A DNA stretch of 64,000 bases. Source: an uncultured bacterium. Its GTDB lineage: Bacteria; Vulcanimicrobiota; Xenobia; Xenobiales; Xenobiaceae. The DNA lies in the NCBI GenBank assembly GCA_934644775.1, contig CAKUDB010000009.1:21274-85273 (forward strand), given 5' to 3'. The notes beneath the pieces were generated by a model. That model ran no database searches. It worked only from the letters and a program-made list of their open reading frames with translations, and was not told the origin of the DNA. Below are positions 1 to 8,831 of the stretch, piece by piece. Position numbers and translations under genes: made by a program. The stretch's first letter is position 1; every line of letters begins with the position of its first letter.

Positions 1-495
1 TTTGCCATGCAAGCTCTTTACCAGCGCGAGCTCAATTTCGCCGACTTCGTTCCCGGAGGCGAAGGCGCTTCTCAAGTGCGCCATCTCGTTCTTTCCGACG
101 TACTTTACTACGAATCAGATCGTTATATTAAAGATCTCACTACTCGCATTTTTGATGGCGTTATTAAAAATTTAAGCCAAATCGACGCCCTTTTACAAAA
201 ACATATCACTTGTAACTGGCAAGTAGAGCGTTTGGCTACTGTCGAGCGTAATTTATTGCGTATCGGCATTTTCGGCCTTTTATTCGATGAAGAAGTGGCC
301 CAGACTACTTCAGATAAAGCCATCATCAATTGTTGCTCCGATCTTTCCGAGGAATATTCTACCGAGCGCTCCAAAAATTTCGTTTTTGGTGTTTTGAGTG
401 AAGTAAGTAAAGATAAAGACCGCCAGAAGGAAACCGAGTCGGCCGAAGCTGCCGAATCTGCAGGGGAAAACGAGCCAGCTGAAGCTACTAAGTAA
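1..495 (+). CDS. nusB: Transcription antitermination factor NusB (5' end outside window)
   Basis: NusB binds boxA RNA together with NusE (S10) and supports processive antitermination, mainly of rRNA operons. The frame is open to base 1 (codons for F-A precede the first Met at base 7), and the first visible residues, MQALYQREL, match the interior of the NusB N-terminal helix that normally follows a basic start. The true start therefore lies upstream of the window. The helical core is present: the segment with ERNLLRIGIFGLLF and the downstream SEEYSTERSKNFVFGVL match the conserved NusB helices around RNA and NusE contacts. The C-terminus is an acidic, Glu/Ala-rich tail of about 25 residues, beyond the usual NusB end. 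Family assignment is firm; only the start is missing. Confidence 0.9.
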   Translation, partial: FAMQALYQRELNFADFVPGGEGASQVRHLVLSDVLYYESDRYIKDLTTRIFDGVIKNLSQIDALLQKHITCNWQVERLATVERNLLRIGIFGLLFDEEVAQTTSDKAIINCCSDLSEEYSTERSKNFVFGVLSEVSKDKDRQKETESAEAAESAGENEPAEATK

Positions 496-646
496 GCTGA
501 AGTTTACGCCAACTAAGCTCGGTTGGAGGCTCAGCTGGAGGCTTAGAGGAACCAGCGCACGGGTCGAAAATTTCTCCTGGCAGCTGTGGGGAGCAGTATA
601 GGGCTTTAGCTGTCAATTTTTTAGTAATAGGTAAGTAAATTCTGAT

Positions 647-3049
647 ATGAGTAAAGGCGAGAACGACACTTCACCCCAGAAGCCTAAGAGCAAGTTTGGG
701 TGTTTGGCTCGTTTAGGTAAGATTCTCTATTGGGCGAGTTTCTCTGTCCTGTTGGTACTTATAGCCGCAGGTGTAGCTGGCTATGTTATTATCAACAACT
801 ATGCCAAAGGATTGCCCGACGTAAGTAAGTTGCATCAATACGATCCGGCTGAAACTACGCGCATTTATTCTTCCGACGGCCAAGTTATTGCTACACTTTT
901 CCGAGAGAACCGCACTTGGGTTCCTTTGAAGAAGATCTCACCTAATATGCGCAATGCCATTTTGGCTATTGAAGATTCGCGCTTTTACGAGCATCATGGC
1001 GTCGATCCTATCGGCGTCTTACGCGCTGCTGTCGATCTTTACCGCTCCGGCGGCCAGGTTCACCAAGGTGCTTCCACTATTACTATGCAGTTGGCTCGAG
1101 CCTTCTTCCTCAACGACGACTTGAGTTTTCACCGCAAAATTAGAGAAGCTCTCTTGGCTTTACAAATTGAAAAGAGCTTTAGTAAAGATGAAATTCTGGA
1201 GCTTTATCTCAATCATGTATATTTAGGAGCTGGCGCTTACGGCGTCCATGCTGCGGCCAATGTCTATTTCTTAACTACTCCCGACAAACTTACTCCGGTA
1301 CAGGCGGCTATTATTGCCGGTTTGCCCGCTTCGCCCAGCTACTATTCTCCTTTGGTAAATGAGCGTGCCGCCACTTCGCGAGCTTTAGAAGTGTTGGCCC
1401 GTATGCGCCAATTAGACATGATTACCCAGAAGCAATATCGCCAAGCTGTCGATACTTTGCATAAGGGTATCAAATATGCCAATAAGGGGCGCACCGAGTT
1501 CCAAGTGCTTAAAGTCCCTTATTTCACTACTTACGTATTGAAAGAACTTAACAGCCGTTACAGCGAAGACGTCCTCTATCGCGGCGGCCTAAAGATTTAT
1601 ACTACGGTAGATCTTAAGCTCCAGGAAAAAGCTGAAAAGATTGTGGCCGAGAAGGTCGCCCAAAATAAAGAGTGGTACAATGCTGGTACGGCGGCTGCCG
1701 TTGTAGTAGAAAATTCTACCGGTTATATTCGGGCTATGGTAGGGGGCAGCGGTTGGAGCAAAGACAACCAATTTAACCGCGCTTGGCAAGCTCGCCGTCA
1801 GCCTGGATCTTGTTTTAAAGTGTTTGTCTACACTACGGCGGTAGAGTCTGGCTATACTCCCGACACGATTATTTCCGACAGTCCAGCCACTTATAAAATT
1901 AGCGATACCGAAACGTGGTCGCCTAAAAACTCTGACGGCAAATTCTTGGGCAATATTCCTATGTTGCGTGCCCTTATGGGATCGCGTAACGTCGCGGCTG
2001 TAAAGTTGCTCACTATGGTCGGCCCTGAGCGGGTTATCGAATATGCCTATCGTATGGGTATAAAAGAGCGCTTAGAGCCCAATCTCTCTTTGGCTTTGGG
2101 CTCGGCTGTGGTAACGCCTTTGGAAATGGCTTGCGCTTTTACTTGCTTCCCTAACGGAGGTATCAAAGTTCAGCCTAGCGGTATAAAAATGGTCTACGAT
2201 AATGACGGCAACGTTATCGAAGATAATACCTTCACCCGTCAAGAAGAAGTCCTTTCCGAATCTACAGCTTACACTATGTGCTCTATGCTTAAGAGTGCCG
2301 TTGAAGGGGGCACCGGCTACGGAGCCCAAATTCCTGGACGGGCTGTGGGAGGCAAAACTGGTACCACCGACGATTACCGCGACGGTTGGTTCGTGGGCTT
2401 CACTCCCCAATATACTTGCGCCGTTTGGGTAGGCAACGACGATTATACTTCTATGTGGCGCGTCTATGGTGGCGATGTGGCTGCCCCTATTTGGAAGGCG
2501 ATCATGAGTTTTGCCGTCAAGAATCTTCCCAACAAACAATTCGAAAAGCCCAAGTCGGGGTTGGTTTCGGTGCTTATGTGTAGCGAATCGAAATGTCGCG
2601 CCGGTGCCAAATGTATGAACACCTACAAAGAGTATTTCCGCCCCGGCGAAGTACCTAAGAAGTTCTGTCCTATCCACGGCGGAGGAGCTTCGGTGCCTAC
2701 TATTGCCGCCCCCAAAGACGACGGCTACGGCGCTAAGAGGGAAGAGGCGAGCCAGCCCGCTCCCTCCCAGAGTGAGACTGAGCCTACGCCTGTGCCTGCC
2801 GATGCTCCTCAAACTTGGGGCGAGGTTGTGCCTGACATCTCTGAGCATACTGAGTCGGTAACTCCCGATTTAACGCCGGAAAATGTACCTATTCCCGATA
2901 CTGTATACGCTCCCGATACGGCAGCTCCGCCGCCGGTAAGTGCTCCGGCCCCCGAAGCTCCCATAGCCGCTCCTCCCGAACCGCAGGCGGTTCCTATAGG
3001 CGGAACTTCCGAAGCGGCCGGAGCTCCTGCCGAAGCGTCGGCCCAATAG
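647..3049 (+). CDS. Class A penicillin-binding protein (PBP1A-type)
   Basis: Bifunctional peptidoglycan synthase of the inner membrane: glycan polymerisation plus peptide cross-linking. A membrane anchor lies at about residues 25-50. The GT51 glycosyltransferase domain follows (about 60-250), with the catalytic Glu in AIEDSRFYEHHG (E109) and the GASTITMQLAR motif. The transpeptidase domain has the nucleophile in SCFK (S388, K391), the second motif SRN (446-448) and KTGT (570-573). After the transpeptidase come a Cys-containing stretch (CSESKC and FCPIHGG, about 645-675) and a long Pro/Ala/Glu tail of about 110 residues to residue 800, probably extended in the periplasm. The start ATG has only a weak upstream AGGTAAG. 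It sits 150 bp after nusB and reads in the same direction; co-transcription is possible but not shown. Confidence 0.93.
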   Translation: MSKGENDTSPQKPKSKFGCLARLGKILYWASFSVLLVLIAAGVAGYVIINNYAKGLPDVSKLHQYDPAETTRIYSSDGQVIATLFRENRTWVPLKKISPNMRNAILAIEDSRFYEHHGVDPIGVLRAAVDLYRSGGQVHQGASTITMQLARAFFLNDDLSFHRKIREALLALQIEKSFSKDEILELYLNHVYLGAGAYGVHAAANVYFLTTPDKLTPVQAAIIAGLPASPSYYSPLVNERAATSRALEVLARMRQLDMITQKQYRQAVDTLHKGIKYANKGRTEFQVLKVPYFTTYVLKELNSRYSEDVLYRGGLKIYTTVDLKLQEKAEKIVAEKVAQNKEWYNAGTAAAVVVENSTGYIRAMVGGSGWSKDNQFNRAWQARRQPGSCFKVFVYTTAVESGYTPDTIISDSPATYKISDTETWSPKNSDGKFLGNIPMLRALMGSRNVAAVKLLTMVGPERVIEYAYRMGIKERLEPNLSLALGSAVVTPLEMACAFTCFPNGGIKVQPSGIKMVYDNDGNVIEDNTFTRQEEVLSESTAYTMCSMLKSAVEGGTGYGAQIPGRAVGGKTGTTDDYRDGWFVGFTPQYTCAVWVGNDDYTSMWRVYGGDVAAPIWKAIMSFAVKNLPNKQFEKPKSGLVSVLMCSESKCRAGAKCMNTYKEYFRPGEVPKKFCPIHGGGASVPTIAAPKDDGYGAKREEASQPAPSQSETEPTPVPADAPQTWGEVVPDISEHTESVTPDLTPENVPIPDTVYAPDTAAPPPVSAPAPEAPIAAPPEPQAVPIGGTSEAAGAPAEASAQ

Positions 3050-3206
3050 CGGATCTTGGCCGGGGCCAACGCTTATAGCCTCTATTACGCAAACAAATCT
3101 TAATAGCGCGATCAGCTTTCCCAGGCTAGGGTAATTTTGTCTAATTGCCTAGGCTCAGAAGGGCCTAAGCCGAGTCGCGTAAAAAGTCCCCCTTCGGAGG
3201 TTGGAT

Positions 3207-4559
3207 ATGGAAGAGCAAGTTAAAAGTGAAGGCACCGTTTCTAGCGAGTGCCAAAGCGACTGGGATTACCCCTATGTCACCTTAGAAAATATCGGCCAAT
3301 ATGTCGGTCAGAAAGTCGTTATTAAAGGTTGGTTGCGCAAATTGCGCTCCAGCGGCAAGATCCTTTTCTTGCAAATGCGTGACGGTACGGCCACTATTCA
3401 AGTGGTGGTAGTCAAGTCGGAGTGCTCTCCTGAAGAGTTCCAAGTGGCCAAGAGTCTCACTCAAGAGTCCTCCTTTGAAATTGTCGGTTTAGTTCGCGAA
3501 GATCAGCGCTCAGCTTGTGGCTACGAGATCCAAGCTTTCCATGTGCGTCTCATTTCCGGCTCTGTCGATTACCCCATTACTCCCAAAGAGCACGGTACCG
3601 AGTTCTTGATGGACCATCGCCACCTTTGGATCCGCTCTTCTCGCCAACATGCCATTTTGCGCATTCGGGCCGAGATTATGCGCTCGATCTGTGAATGGTT
3701 AGACAATAACGGTTTCTTACGTGTCGATAGTCCTATCTTAACTCCCAGTGCTTGTGAGGGTACTTCCACACTCTTTGAGACCGACTATTTCGATACTAAA
3801 GCTTATCTTACTCAGAGTGGTCAACTCTATGGCGAAGCTGCAGCTATGGCTTTTGGTAAAGTCTATTGCTTCGGCCCCACTTTCCGAGCTGAAAAATCCA
3901 AAACTCGCCGCCATCTGACCGAGTTCTGGATGGTCGAGCCGGAAATGGCCTTTACTGATTTAGATCAGAGCATGGAAGTGCAAGAGCAAATGATTAGCCA
4001 TGTAGTAGCTAATGTTTTGCGTCACCGTTTGCCTGAGCTAAAAATCTTGGAGCGCGATTTAAGTAAATTAGAAGCCATTAAGCCTCCCTTCCCGCGTTTA
4101 TCTTACGATGAAGCCGTCGAATACTTACAAAGCCAAGGTGTAGACTTTAAGTGGGGAGACGACTTTGGCGCTCCTGACGAAACTATTATCGGTCAGCGTT
4201 ACGATAAGCCCGTTTTCGTCCACCACTATCCTTGCTCTTGCAAAGCTTTCTATATGAAACCGGAGCCGGGACGCCCCGAAGTTTGTCGCAGTGTCGATAC
4301 TTTAGCTCCTGAAGGCTATGGAGAGATCGTTGGTGGCAGTCAGAGGATCGACGACTTAGATCTTTTGGAAGCTCGTATTAAAGAGAACGGCTTGCCTTTG
4401 GAAGCTTACCAGTGGTACTTAGACTTGCGCCGTTATGGCTCTGTGCCTCACTCTGGCTTTGGTTTGGGTATTGAAAGAGCTGTGGCCTGGATTTGTGGTA
4501 TTGAGCATGTGCGCGAGGCTATCCCTTACGCCCGTACCATGAGCCGTATCCATCCTTAG
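3207..4559 (+). CDS. asnS: Asparaginyl-tRNA synthetase
   Basis: Class IIb synthetase charging tRNA-Asn with asparagine in the cytoplasm. The N-terminal OB-fold anticodon-binding domain (about residues 15-110) is followed by the class II core: motif 2 region FGPTFRAEKSKTRRH, the EFWMVEPEMAF loop, and motif 3 GFGLGIERAVAWICG near the C-terminus. Length 450 residues is normal for bacterial AsnRS. A TTG at 3201 is in frame but directly abuts the GGAGG at 3196-3200; the ATG at 3207 has ideal spacing of six bases, so I start there. A separate aspartyl-tRNA synthetase lies at 44753-46543. Direct charging of tRNA-Asn is therefore expected in this organism. Confidence 0.93.
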   Translation: MEEQVKSEGTVSSECQSDWDYPYVTLENIGQYVGQKVVIKGWLRKLRSSGKILFLQMRDGTATIQVVVVKSECSPEEFQVAKSLTQESSFEIVGLVREDQRSACGYEIQAFHVRLISGSVDYPITPKEHGTEFLMDHRHLWIRSSRQHAILRIRAEIMRSICEWLDNNGFLRVDSPILTPSACEGTSTLFETDYFDTKAYLTQSGQLYGEAAAMAFGKVYCFGPTFRAEKSKTRRHLTEFWMVEPEMAFTDLDQSMEVQEQMISHVVANVLRHRLPELKILERDLSKLEAIKPPFPRLSYDEAVEYLQSQGVDFKWGDDFGAPDETIIGQRYDKPVFVHHYPCSCKAFYMKPEPGRPEVCRSVDTLAPEGYGEIVGGSQRIDDLDLLEARIKENGLPLEAYQWYLDLRRYGSVPHSGFGLGIERAVAWICGIEHVREAIPYARTMSRIHP

Positions 4560-4715
4560 TTTCTATTTGTAACTTTTTTTATCGGTTGGGCTAAGCTGGC
4601 AATTTGGTTTTTTTTCCGGTAAACTTAGGCTCCAAACTAGCTAAGGTTAGCCCAGTGGGCGGAGTAGTCCGCATTCCTGTTCGTCTGTAAAGAGGCGATA
4701 AAATTGGAGGTTCCT

Positions 4716-5456
4716 GTGTCTGGTCACTCAAAATGGCATAACATTCGTTTGAAAAAAGGTAAAGTTGACGCTCAGCGCGGCAAACTGTTTACTAAGCTTT
4801 CTAAAGATATTTATATGGCTGTTCGTAAAGGTGGACCGGACCCTGAGACCAACTTTATCTTAAAGATTGCCGTTCAAAGGGCTCGCGCCGTCAATATGCC
4901 CGCCGACAATATCAAGCGCGTTATCGAAAAAGCTAGCGGTTCTGGCGAAGGCGAAGATTACGCCGAAGTTAGCTACGAAGGTTACGGCCCTCACGGTGTA
5001 GCTATTATAGTAGAAGCAGCTACCAATAATCGCAACCGCACTGCCGCTGACGTGCGCTCTACTTTCTCCAAGTTGGGTGGCAACTTAGGAGAAACTGGTT
5101 GCGTAAGTTGGAACTTCACTCGCTACGGCGTATTGCAAATTCCCGCCGAAGGTGTAGACGAAGAAGAGCTCTTAATGGCCGCTCTTGAAGCTGGTGCCGA
5201 AGATCTTAAAAACGACGGCGATTATTTCAATGTTTTGACCGAGCCCAATAAGCTCCACGCTGTAAAAGACGCTTTGGAAAGTGCCGGCTATACAATCGAA
5301 GATGCCAGCTTCTCCCAGGTAGCCAAAGATACCGTAGAGCTGAGCGTAGAGCAAGCTAGAGGCGTCTTGCGTTTAATCGAAACCTTAGAAGATTTTGATG
5401 ATGTGCAAAATGTCTACTCCAATGCCGATATTCCTGACGAGGCTATGGAAGAATAA
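4716..5456 (+). CDS. yebC: YebC/PmpR family protein
   Basis: Member of the YebC/TACO1 family. Family members have been described both as DNA-binding regulators and as ribosome-associated factors aiding translation of difficult peptide stretches; the sequence alone does not decide which applies. The N-terminal signature SGHSKWHNI and downstream KLFTKLSKDIYMAVRKGG and PADNIKRVIEKASG are diagnostic, and the 246-residue length is typical. The frame is open from a TTG at 4704, but that TTG overlaps the GGAGG at 4706-4710. The GTG at 4716, five bases downstream of GGAGG, gives the canonical N-terminus MSGHSKW, so I use it. The stop lies two bases before the ruvC start, indicating an operon; yebC-ruvC adjacency is common in bacteria. 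Confidence 0.95.
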   Translation: MSGHSKWHNIRLKKGKVDAQRGKLFTKLSKDIYMAVRKGGPDPETNFILKIAVQRARAVNMPADNIKRVIEKASGSGEGEDYAEVSYEGYGPHGVAIIVEAATNNRNRTAADVRSTFSKLGGNLGETGCVSWNFTRYGVLQIPAEGVDEEELLMAALEAGAEDLKNDGDYFNVLTEPNKLHAVKDALESAGYTIEDASFSQVAKDTVELSVEQARGVLRLIETLEDFDDVQNVYSNADIPDEAMEE

Positions 5457-5458
5457 TT

Positions 5459-5959
5459 TTGTCCCAGCTTGTTTTAGGTATCGATCCGGGCAACGCTCGC
5501 TGTGGCTGGGGAGTCGTGGCTGCTTCTGATGACGGCCAGCTTTCTATGTTAGATTGTGGCTGTGTCGAAACGGGTAAAGACGAAGCTTCTGGCGAGCGTT
5601 TGGCGGCCGTATATGCCGGAATAAAGGCGGTATTAGCTAAGTATAGTCCCGAACAGCTGGCTATAGAAAAGTTATTTTTTAACCGCAATATTACTAGCGG
5701 TATGGCTGTAGCTGAAGCTCGAGGAGTTATTCTTCTAGCCGCTCACCAAGCGGGAGTGCCCGTTTTTGAGTATACGCCTTCAGAAATAAAAGAGACGATG
5801 ACTGGCGACGGCAAAGCCAAGAAAAAAGATATTGGCCAAGCGGTTGTACTTACTTTAGGATTGGAAAAAGCTCCCACTCCCGACGATACTGCCGATGCAG
5901 TAGCTATAGCTATAACCCACCTATTTTGGAGTAGTTTCAATAGTGGCAGTTTATCCTAG
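5459..5959 (+). CDS. ruvC: Holliday junction resolvase RuvC
   Basis: Dimeric endonuclease that cuts Holliday junctions after RuvAB branch migration. Catalytic acids of the RNase H-like fold are visible: Asp in GIDPG near the N-terminus, Glu in AIEKLFFNRN, and the C-terminal pair in DDTADAVAIAITH. The 166-residue length is normal. The start is TTG, two bases after the yebC stop, with GGAAG about eight bases upstream inside the yebC end. Translation is probably coupled to yebC. Unusually, ruvAB are not next: they lie 6.5 kb downstream (12463-14133), separated by the inverted xse-ispA group and two other genes. Confidence 0.94.
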   Translation: MSQLVLGIDPGNARCGWGVVAASDDGQLSMLDCGCVETGKDEASGERLAAVYAGIKAVLAKYSPEQLAIEKLFFNRNITSGMAVAEARGVILLAAHQAGVPVFEYTPSEIKETMTGDGKAKKKDIGQAVVLTLGLEKAPTPDDTADAVAIAITHLFWSSFNSGSLS

Positions 5960-5984
5960 TCGAAGTTAAAACCTAAAAGCGCTT

Positions 5985-6047
5985 AAAAAGGCCCCTATTT
6001 TTGGCTAAAGTTTTCACTTTAGTCAAAAATAGGGGCCCCTTTATTTT
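5985..6047. terminator. Bidirectional intrinsic terminator between ruvC and the DXS-like gene
   Basis: A stem of about 21 bp runs from the GGCCCCTATTTTTGG arm (from 5990) to its complement CAAAAATAGGGGCC (to about 6038) with a loop of six bases at 6011-6016. A- and T-rich flanks on both sides allow function in both directions. It lies between two convergent genes. Confidence 0.9.
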
Positions 6048-6050
6048 TGC

Positions 6051-7610
6051 CTATATTTCGTCTTCTCGGAAGCCCAAAATGATTTTGGCCTGTTGGGTGA
6101 GAGCTTCCATAGAAATGGCATGATCTTCCAAGTTAGTACCACTAATTGTATCTACAAGGCCGACAGTACGCAATTGTACATGATCTTCTAAATCGTTTTG
6201 GGCCAAATATTCAGATACAGCTGAAGCCAAACCTCCGATAGTCGAATGCTCTTCGACGGTAATTATCCGCCCGGTTTGCACAGCTCTCTGTAAAAGGACT
6301 GTATCGAAGGGGTTCAACCAGGCCATATCGTAGACGGCTGCTTTGAAACCCCAAGTTTTTAAGTTGTGGGCGGCCAAAATGGCATGATAAGCTACGCTAC
6401 CTAAGCAAACAAAAGCTAAGTCGGAGCCTTCAACTAGGCAGCGGCCGCACAGTTTTTCTTTGGGTCTGGCTTGGTTGGCTTTAGGCAAACCTACGGTGGG
6501 GGAATTGCTTAAGCGCAGCAAACCGGGCTCGGGAGCAGAGAGCAAATTAAGCAACATACTGCGAGCTTCTTCTTCGTCACTGGGCACGGCCACTTGAATA
6601 TTGGCAAAACTGCGCAGCATAGCCAAATCGTGGAAGTTAGCCCTAGAAGTAGGCTCATCTTGGCTGCCGATTAAACCGGCGTCGGTCAGCAAGATAGTAA
6701 TAGGAAAAGATGTGGTATGGAAAAGCTCGTTGAGCACTTTGGGTAAATCGGCTGCCGAAATAGCCACCAAGGGATGGATACCACAAACGGCCATACCTAT
6801 AGCTTGCAAGATAACGCCCTCTGTCGAAGTAAGTTGCAACCTACTGCGCAAAGCTCTGAAGGGGCCGGGATCTTTATGACAAGTCCATAGACAAGAGACT
6901 AAATTCTGCTCTTTTAAGTCGGAAGCGATATACTTTAGAGCTAATTCTTCAAAAGTAGGAGCTAAGGTAGGACTTACTTGGACTTTACTATTACTTTTTA
7001 GAGTGGCTGTCGAGGAACTGTCGCTCTTGGGGGTATGGTTTTGGGCTTTAAGTGAAGGCTCTGAGCCCAGGATATGGAGAATCTTTAAGCCCTTTGGGGA
7101 AAGCAAAGAGCGCAGAGCCCGACTTAAAGCGTGCCCATCGTCCCCTTCCACTGGCGGCGCGTAAACTAAACCGCGAGCTGCAGCAAACACTCCCGGATAA
7201 ATATAGAACCAGGGCTCAGCCCCCCGACCGGGTTGCTTCTTTACATAACGCCTCGAATAGTCTAGGAAAAGGACTATAGCTTCTAAGCGTCCTTGCTGCA
7301 GCTTTTCCAAAGTGTCTAACAATCTGGCAGAAAGATCGTGGCAAATAATTATCAAAGGCTGAGTCTGCGCCGCCAATCGCCCTTTAGGCATAACGGCGTG
7401 AGCCCGGTACCAACCTGCGGCCAAATGGCATAAAGAGAGGTCATCTTCAGCTAAAGAAGCTAAAGAAGCCAAACTTCTGCTATGGTTGAAGGTAGCTTGG
7501 TAGTAGGCCTTGCCGTCATTTCCCCGCCAGGCTACATTGCGTAGAGCCAACTCTCGCAAAGTTTGGGCTACAGCCCGATCTATTTTTTGCTCAATATTTT
7601 CTAAAACCAC
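6051..7610 (-). CDS. DXS-like protein lacking the thiamine-diphosphate motif (probable pseudoenzyme)
   Basis: Homologue of 1-deoxy-D-xylulose-5-phosphate synthase in the canonical dxs position after ispA, but only 519 residues against the usual 610-640. The transketolase-like central and C-terminal domains are recognisable: DAGLIGSQDEP (about 310-320) aligns with the DRAGLVGADGPTH region, followed by MLRSFANIQVAVPSDEEEA and a C-terminal domain with EEHSTIGGLASAVSEYL. In the N-terminal domain the GDGA thiamine-diphosphate/Mg motif is replaced by CHDL (90-93), the following LNDN is LDYS, and the active-site His of THQG is absent. The Glu of the AEQH region is kept (TEG, 253-255). A Ser/Lys-rich linker lies at about 180-210. 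The frame is intact, so it is probably expressed but catalytically dead. Start is GTG with AGGA upstream; 32 bp follow ispA. Confidence 0.75.
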   Translation of the reverse strand: MVLENIEQKIDRAVAQTLRELALRNVAWRGNDGKAYYQATFNHSRSLASLASLAEDDLSLCHLAAGWYRAHAVMPKGRLAAQTQPLIIICHDLSARLLDTLEKLQQGRLEAIVLFLDYSRRYVKKQPGRGAEPWFYIYPGVFAAARGLVYAPPVEGDDGHALSRALRSLLSPKGLKILHILGSEPSLKAQNHTPKSDSSSTATLKSNSKVQVSPTLAPTFEELALKYIASDLKEQNLVSCLWTCHKDPGPFRALRSRLQLTSTEGVILQAIGMAVCGIHPLVAISAADLPKVLNELFHTTSFPITILLTDAGLIGSQDEPTSRANFHDLAMLRSFANIQVAVPSDEEEARSMLLNLLSAPEPGLLRLSNSPTVGLPKANQARPKEKLCGRCLVEGSDLAFVCLGSVAYHAILAAHNLKTWGFKAAVYDMAWLNPFDTVLLQRAVQTGRIITVEEHSTIGGLASAVSEYLAQNDLEDHVQLRTVGLVDTISGTNLEDHAISMEALTQQAKIILGFREDEI

Positions 7611-7642
7611 GATCAGAAGAATCCTATCTATCCATCTATACT

Positions 7643-8506
7643 CTAGACCGTGCGTACCAACAAATAATTGGCCAAAGCTGCCAAAGGAAGGGCCTTAGGC
7701 CCTAAAGGCTCGATAAGCTCTAAAGCACGGGCCGTCTTTTCTCGGGCTATACGTTTAGATTCTTCCATACCAAAGAGGGTGGGGAAACTAATGGGATCGG
7801 GATCGTCGGCGCTGTCTAAAATATCGTCGGTAATTTGGAATACTAAGCCCAGAATTTCGCTATATTCAGTAATAGCTTCCAGGGTGGCTGGATTGGCCTG
7901 AGCGGCAATAGCTCCCACGCGAGCAGCTCCGCGAATTAAAGCGCCAGTTTTGCCTTTATGTACGGCTAAAAGTTTCTCTTGATCGGCTCCGTGGTGCTGA
8001 GCTTCCATATCTAAAATTTGACCACCTACCATACCCAAATGGCCAGAAGCTTCAGCCAGCTCCTTTATGATGGCAATAGTTAATTCTGGATGGTGAGGAA
8101 TAGAAGTTTGGGCAGCTACATTGAAAGCTTCAATAACTAAAGCGTCGCCAGCTAATAAGGCGGTATCTTCGCCGTAAGCTTTATGGACGGTAGGCTTGCC
8201 TCGACGCATATCGTCATTATCCATACAAGGTAAATCGTCGTGGACTAAGGAGAAACAGTGTACTAACTCAAAAGAGCAAGCGGCTGGTAAAGCCAATTGA
8301 GGATCTAAGCCTAAAGCTTCGGCTACAGCTAGAGTGAGAATGGGACGAAAACGCTTGCCGCCGGGAAATAAACTATAGCGCATAACTTCACCTAAGTTGC
8401 CAATATAGGTGGCCTGGGCCGGGAGATAAGATTCTAAAGCGCAATTGACCACCTCGGCTTGCTTTTTAAGATAAGCTTTTAAGTCGAAATTAGAAGTATC
8501 AATCAA
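7643..8506 (-). CDS. ispA: Polyprenyl (farnesyl/geranylgeranyl) diphosphate synthase
   Basis: Condenses isopentenyl diphosphate with allylic diphosphates to make C15-C20 prenyl diphosphates feeding quinones and undecaprenyl carriers. Both aspartate-rich motifs are intact: first LVHDDLPCMDNDDMRRG, second QITDDILD, with the KTGALIR and YGEDTALLAGDAL segments between. Length 287 is typical of the IspA/FPPS family. The start is a TTG preceded at some distance by AAGGA; there is no better in-frame Met. It lies between xseB (78 bp upstream) and the DXS-like gene, matching the classical Firmicutes cluster. Product chain length cannot be read from the sequence with confidence. Confidence 0.92.
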   Translation of the reverse strand: MIDTSNFDLKAYLKKQAEVVNCALESYLPAQATYIGNLGEVMRYSLFPGGKRFRPILTLAVAEALGLDPQLALPAACSFELVHCFSLVHDDLPCMDNDDMRRGKPTVHKAYGEDTALLAGDALVIEAFNVAAQTSIPHHPELTIAIIKELAEASGHLGMVGGQILDMEAQHHGADQEKLLAVHKGKTGALIRGAARVGAIAAQANPATLEAITEYSEILGLVFQITDDILDSADDPDPISFPTLFGMEESKRIAREKTARALELIEPLGPKALPLAALANYLLVRTV

Positions 8507-8584
8507 TTTGGTAATCTATCCTTTCCAGAAAAAACTAACCCGACGACTTTCAGAAAAGCTTCAAGTCGATCCTTCTAAAAAGGA

Positions 8585-8794
8585 TCAGCCTATTTCTGAA
8601 TCGGTTTGTAAAATCTCTAGTTGCTTTTGGGCTTCTTTAAGTTGGCTGCCACAGTAATCCAAAAGAACTTTAGCTCTAGATACTAACTCCAAAGTCTTTT
8701 CCAAACTCTGGTCGCCTTTTTCTAAAGTTTCTACAATAGAATTAAGTTCTTGATAACCGGCTTCATAAGAGGAAATTTGGCTAACTTCGTCCAT
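8585..8794 (-). CDS. xseB: Exodeoxyribonuclease VII small subunit
   Basis: Small helical subunit that binds several copies per XseA to form exonuclease VII, a single-strand DNA exonuclease. The 69-residue protein shows the family pattern YQELNSIVETLEKGDQSLEKTLEL followed by a helical C-terminus with LLDYCGSQLKEAQKQL. ATG start with AGGAG nine bases upstream. It lies 37 bp after xseA on the same strand, so the two are almost certainly co-transcribed. Confidence 0.93.
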   Translation of the reverse strand: MDEVSQISSYEAGYQELNSIVETLEKGDQSLEKTLELVSRAKVLLDYCGSQLKEAQKQLEILQTDSEIG

Positions 8795-8831
8795 AAATAA
8801 GAACTCCTAAAGTGAATTTCAAAGTATATAA

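Noticed and set aside
2072..2848. Long minus-strand ORF (258 codons) inside the PBP gene
   Set aside because: It is opposite a certain gene, has no ribosome site and no recognisable protein features; a shadow of GC-biased third positions.
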